DNA from: Rickettsiales bacterium UBA4270
GTDB lineage: Bacteria; Pseudomonadota; Alphaproteobacteria; Rickettsiales; Deianiraeaceae
Assembly (NCBI GenBank): GCA_002395105.1
Contig: DGWA01000006.1
Span: 1 to 63,596, forward strand
Reading direction: 5' to 3'
DNA: 63,596 nucleotides
Position 1 is the first letter of the stretch. Every line of letters begins with the position of its first letter. This document shows, in pieces, positions 62,299-63,596 of this stretch. The notes below the pieces were generated by a model that was not told where the DNA came from, searched no databases, and was given only the letters and a program-made list of their open reading frames with translations. Both the position numbers and the translations under genes were made by a program.

Positions 62299-63033
62299 AT
62301 GTCAAAAAGTAAATTAATAACCAAAGATATATCAAAAATATACGGCACAAAAGTTATACTCAAAAAATTTAATTTTAGAGTTGGACAAGGCGAAGTTGTT
62401 GCTCTTTTGGGACCAAATGGTGCCGGAAAAACAACTGCTTTTTATGCTATAGTCGGCATAATACCCGTAACAAGTGGTACAATATTTCTAAACGATATTG
62501 ATATTACTTTTTGTCCATTGTATATACGCTCAAAACTTGGCATTGGTTATCTCCCGCAAGAAGCATCAATTTTTCGTAAACTTTCAGTCGAAGATAACCT
62601 TAAAATTGCGTTAGAAGCAAAGTATAAAAACGATAAACAAAAAATAAAACGTCGTATAGATCAATTGCTTGATGAATTTAACATAGGACACATTAGAGAT
62701 AGCATTGGAGCAGTGCTCTCCGGAGGAGAGAGAAGAAGAGTTGAAGTAGCACGTATTCTTGCAATAGATCCAACTTTTCTTTTACTTGATGAACCATTTG
62801 CCGGCGTAGATCCTGTTGCGGTAAATGATATTAAAAATATAATTTTATTACTTAAAAAAAAAAATATTGGCGTAGTTATAACAGATCATAACGTTAAAGA
62901 AACTTTAGAAATTTCCGACAAAGCTTATGTACTATATAACGGTGAAATTATATGCTCCGGTAGCGCCAATGAAATTAAAAAAAACAAAATGGTGCGCCAA
63001 GTTTACCTTGGGGACAACTTTAGTGCTAAATAA
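62299..63033 (+). CDS. lptB: LPS export ABC transporter ATPase LptB
   Basis: Cytoplasmic ATPase, 244 residues, that powers lipopolysaccharide extraction through LptFG. Walker A is GPNGAGKTT (38-46), the LptB-specific GYLPQEASIFRKLSVEDN covers 83-100, the signature is LSGGE (140-144) and Walker B is LLLDEPFAGVDP (161-172). An uninterrupted run of 11 A lies near 62854. It suggests the organism makes LPS or a related glycolipid. nrdG starts four bases after the stop. Confidence 0.95.
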   Translation: MSKSKLITKDISKIYGTKVILKKFNFRVGQGEVVALLGPNGAGKTTAFYAIVGIIPVTSGTIFLNDIDITFCPLYIRSKLGIGYLPQEASIFRKLSVEDNLKIALEAKYKNDKQKIKRRIDQLLDEFNIGHIRDSIGAVLSGGERRRVEVARILAIDPTFLLLDEPFAGVDPVAVNDIKNIILLLKKKNIGVVITDHNVKETLEISDKAYVLYNGEIICSGSANEIKKNKMVRQVYLGDNFSAK

Positions 63034-63037
63034 GTGT

Positions 63038-63562
63038 ATGGAGAAAGAAAAATTATATTCATCAGATTATCAAATTACAACACAAGATGTTCTTGATGAA
63101 ATAGCTCTTGGTATATCAATATCGGGCTGCCCTTTGCATTGTAAAGGCTGTCACAGTGCTTTTACATGGGATCCAAAATTCGGAAAAGAACTGACAGACG
63201 AAAAATTAGAAAAATTAATCGTAAAAAACAAATACATATCTTGTGTGTTATTTTATGGTGGAGAATGGAAAGTAAAACGCTTAGTAGAATTAATACAAAT
63301 TGTAAAAAAATATAATCTTAAAGTTTGTTTATATACAGGTTTAATGTTAGAAGAAATAAAACGAACAACTCCAGAATTACTTGATATCATAGACTACATA
63401 AAAGTTGGTAGATGGATTGAAGAAAAAGGAGGCTTAAATAAAAAAACAACAAATCAAAAGTTTTATAAAATAATACATAACAGTAAAGATGAACAAGATA
63501 ACAGTTTAGTGATTAATAATAATACTTTAATAGACTGGACTGATAGATTTTTTAAAAGCTAA
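63038..63562 (+). CDS. nrdG: NrdG-type radical SAM activase (anaerobic RNR activating protein)
   Basis: A 174-residue protein with the radical-SAM CxxxCxxC in SGCPLHCKGCHSAFTWD, the arrangement typical of class III ribonucleotide reductase activases. YGGEW occupies the place of the usual GGEP (SAM-binding) motif. It starts at the ATG at 63038, four bases after lptB; longer in-frame starts lie inside lptB and are rejected. NrdG makes the glycyl radical on NrdD under anaerobic conditions. nrdD is not in the window but could lie further downstream. A relative activating another glycyl-radical enzyme is possible. Confidence 0.8.
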   Translation: MEKEKLYSSDYQITTQDVLDEIALGISISGCPLHCKGCHSAFTWDPKFGKELTDEKLEKLIVKNKYISCVLFYGGEWKVKRLVELIQIVKKYNLKVCLYTGLMLEEIKRTTPELLDIIDYIKVGRWIEEKGGLNKKTTNQKFYKIIHNSKDEQDNSLVINNNTLIDWTDRFFKS

Positions 63563-63596
63563 ATTGATATAAAATCAATAACAATAATCATTTCCT

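Overview
The window is about 63.6 kb of very AT-rich bacterial chromosome. The gene set points to the Alphaproteobacteria and most likely to a Rickettsiales-like, host-associated lineage. The pointers are a giant VirB6/TrbL-type protein of the kind seen in the rickettsial type IV secretion system, split Mrp/Mnh antiporter subunits (mnhB, mnhG), a propionyl-CoA carboxylase beta chain, an AddA-like helicase, an isolated pyruvate dehydrogenase E2 gene, scattered single-copy housekeeping genes, and a strong A+T and Asn/Lys bias in proteins. Unlike classical Rickettsia it carries a MshL/PilQ-type secretin, a prepilin peptidase and a prepilin-like protein, so a type IV pilus or type II-like machine is likely. 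The placement is an inference from gene content; no 16S gene is in the window.

Layout. 1-7.2 kb (minus strand): a tRNA cut by the window edge, mrcA (PBP1A), an unknown gene, a SPOR protein, rimM, fabF, acpP and folD. 7.2-11.4 kb: a type III restriction-modification pair (res, mod) with an in-frame duplication in mod. 11.4-13.7 kb: rplU-rpmA, an unknown membrane protein and a HAD phosphatase. 13.7-17.4 kb (minus): an outer-membrane beta-barrel protein, a small unknown gene, a family 25 glycosyltransferase and a prepilin-like protein whose C-terminus looks like a phage tail-fibre tip. 17.4-33.1 kb: housekeeping genes in short alternating units (prmC-ftsB, pccB, fabD-rsmG, a degenerate inositol-phosphatase-like gene, rlmE-pgsA, a PAP2 phosphatase, dapB, secretin, prepilin peptidase, miaA, an EamA transporter, hslU, an M23 peptidase). 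33.2-43.5 kb: rplK-rplA-rplJ-rplL-rpoB-rpoC, without secE-nusG upstream. 43.5-49 kb: a nuclease-less AddA-like helicase, pdhC, mnhB-mnhG and tatC. 49-61.4 kb: an 8.65-kb VirB6-like gene and a small group of lineage-specific genes. 61.4 kb to the end: an IscU-IscA fusion, lptB and an NrdG-type radical SAM activase.

Themes. Envelope biogenesis is well represented: PBP1A, an M23 endopeptidase, FtsB, SPOR, LptB, TatC, PgsA, PAP2 and DapB together imply a peptidoglycan-containing, LPS-bearing Gram-negative cell. Fatty-acid synthesis (fabD, fabF, acpP) is spread over two loci. Pilus parts lie at three places. The most unusual observations are the single-polypeptide IscU-IscA fusion, the prepilin/tail-fibre chimera followed at once by a glycosyltransferase, and the giant VirB6-like protein next to large unknown genes and tatC. 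No CRISPR array, insertion sequence, prophage or rRNA was seen, and no stretch longer than 300 bases lacks a gene. Promoter-like elements recur as CTTGCA or TTGACA followed 15-18 bases later by a TATAAT-like hexamer. Several lie so close to the ATG that the transcripts may be leaderless.
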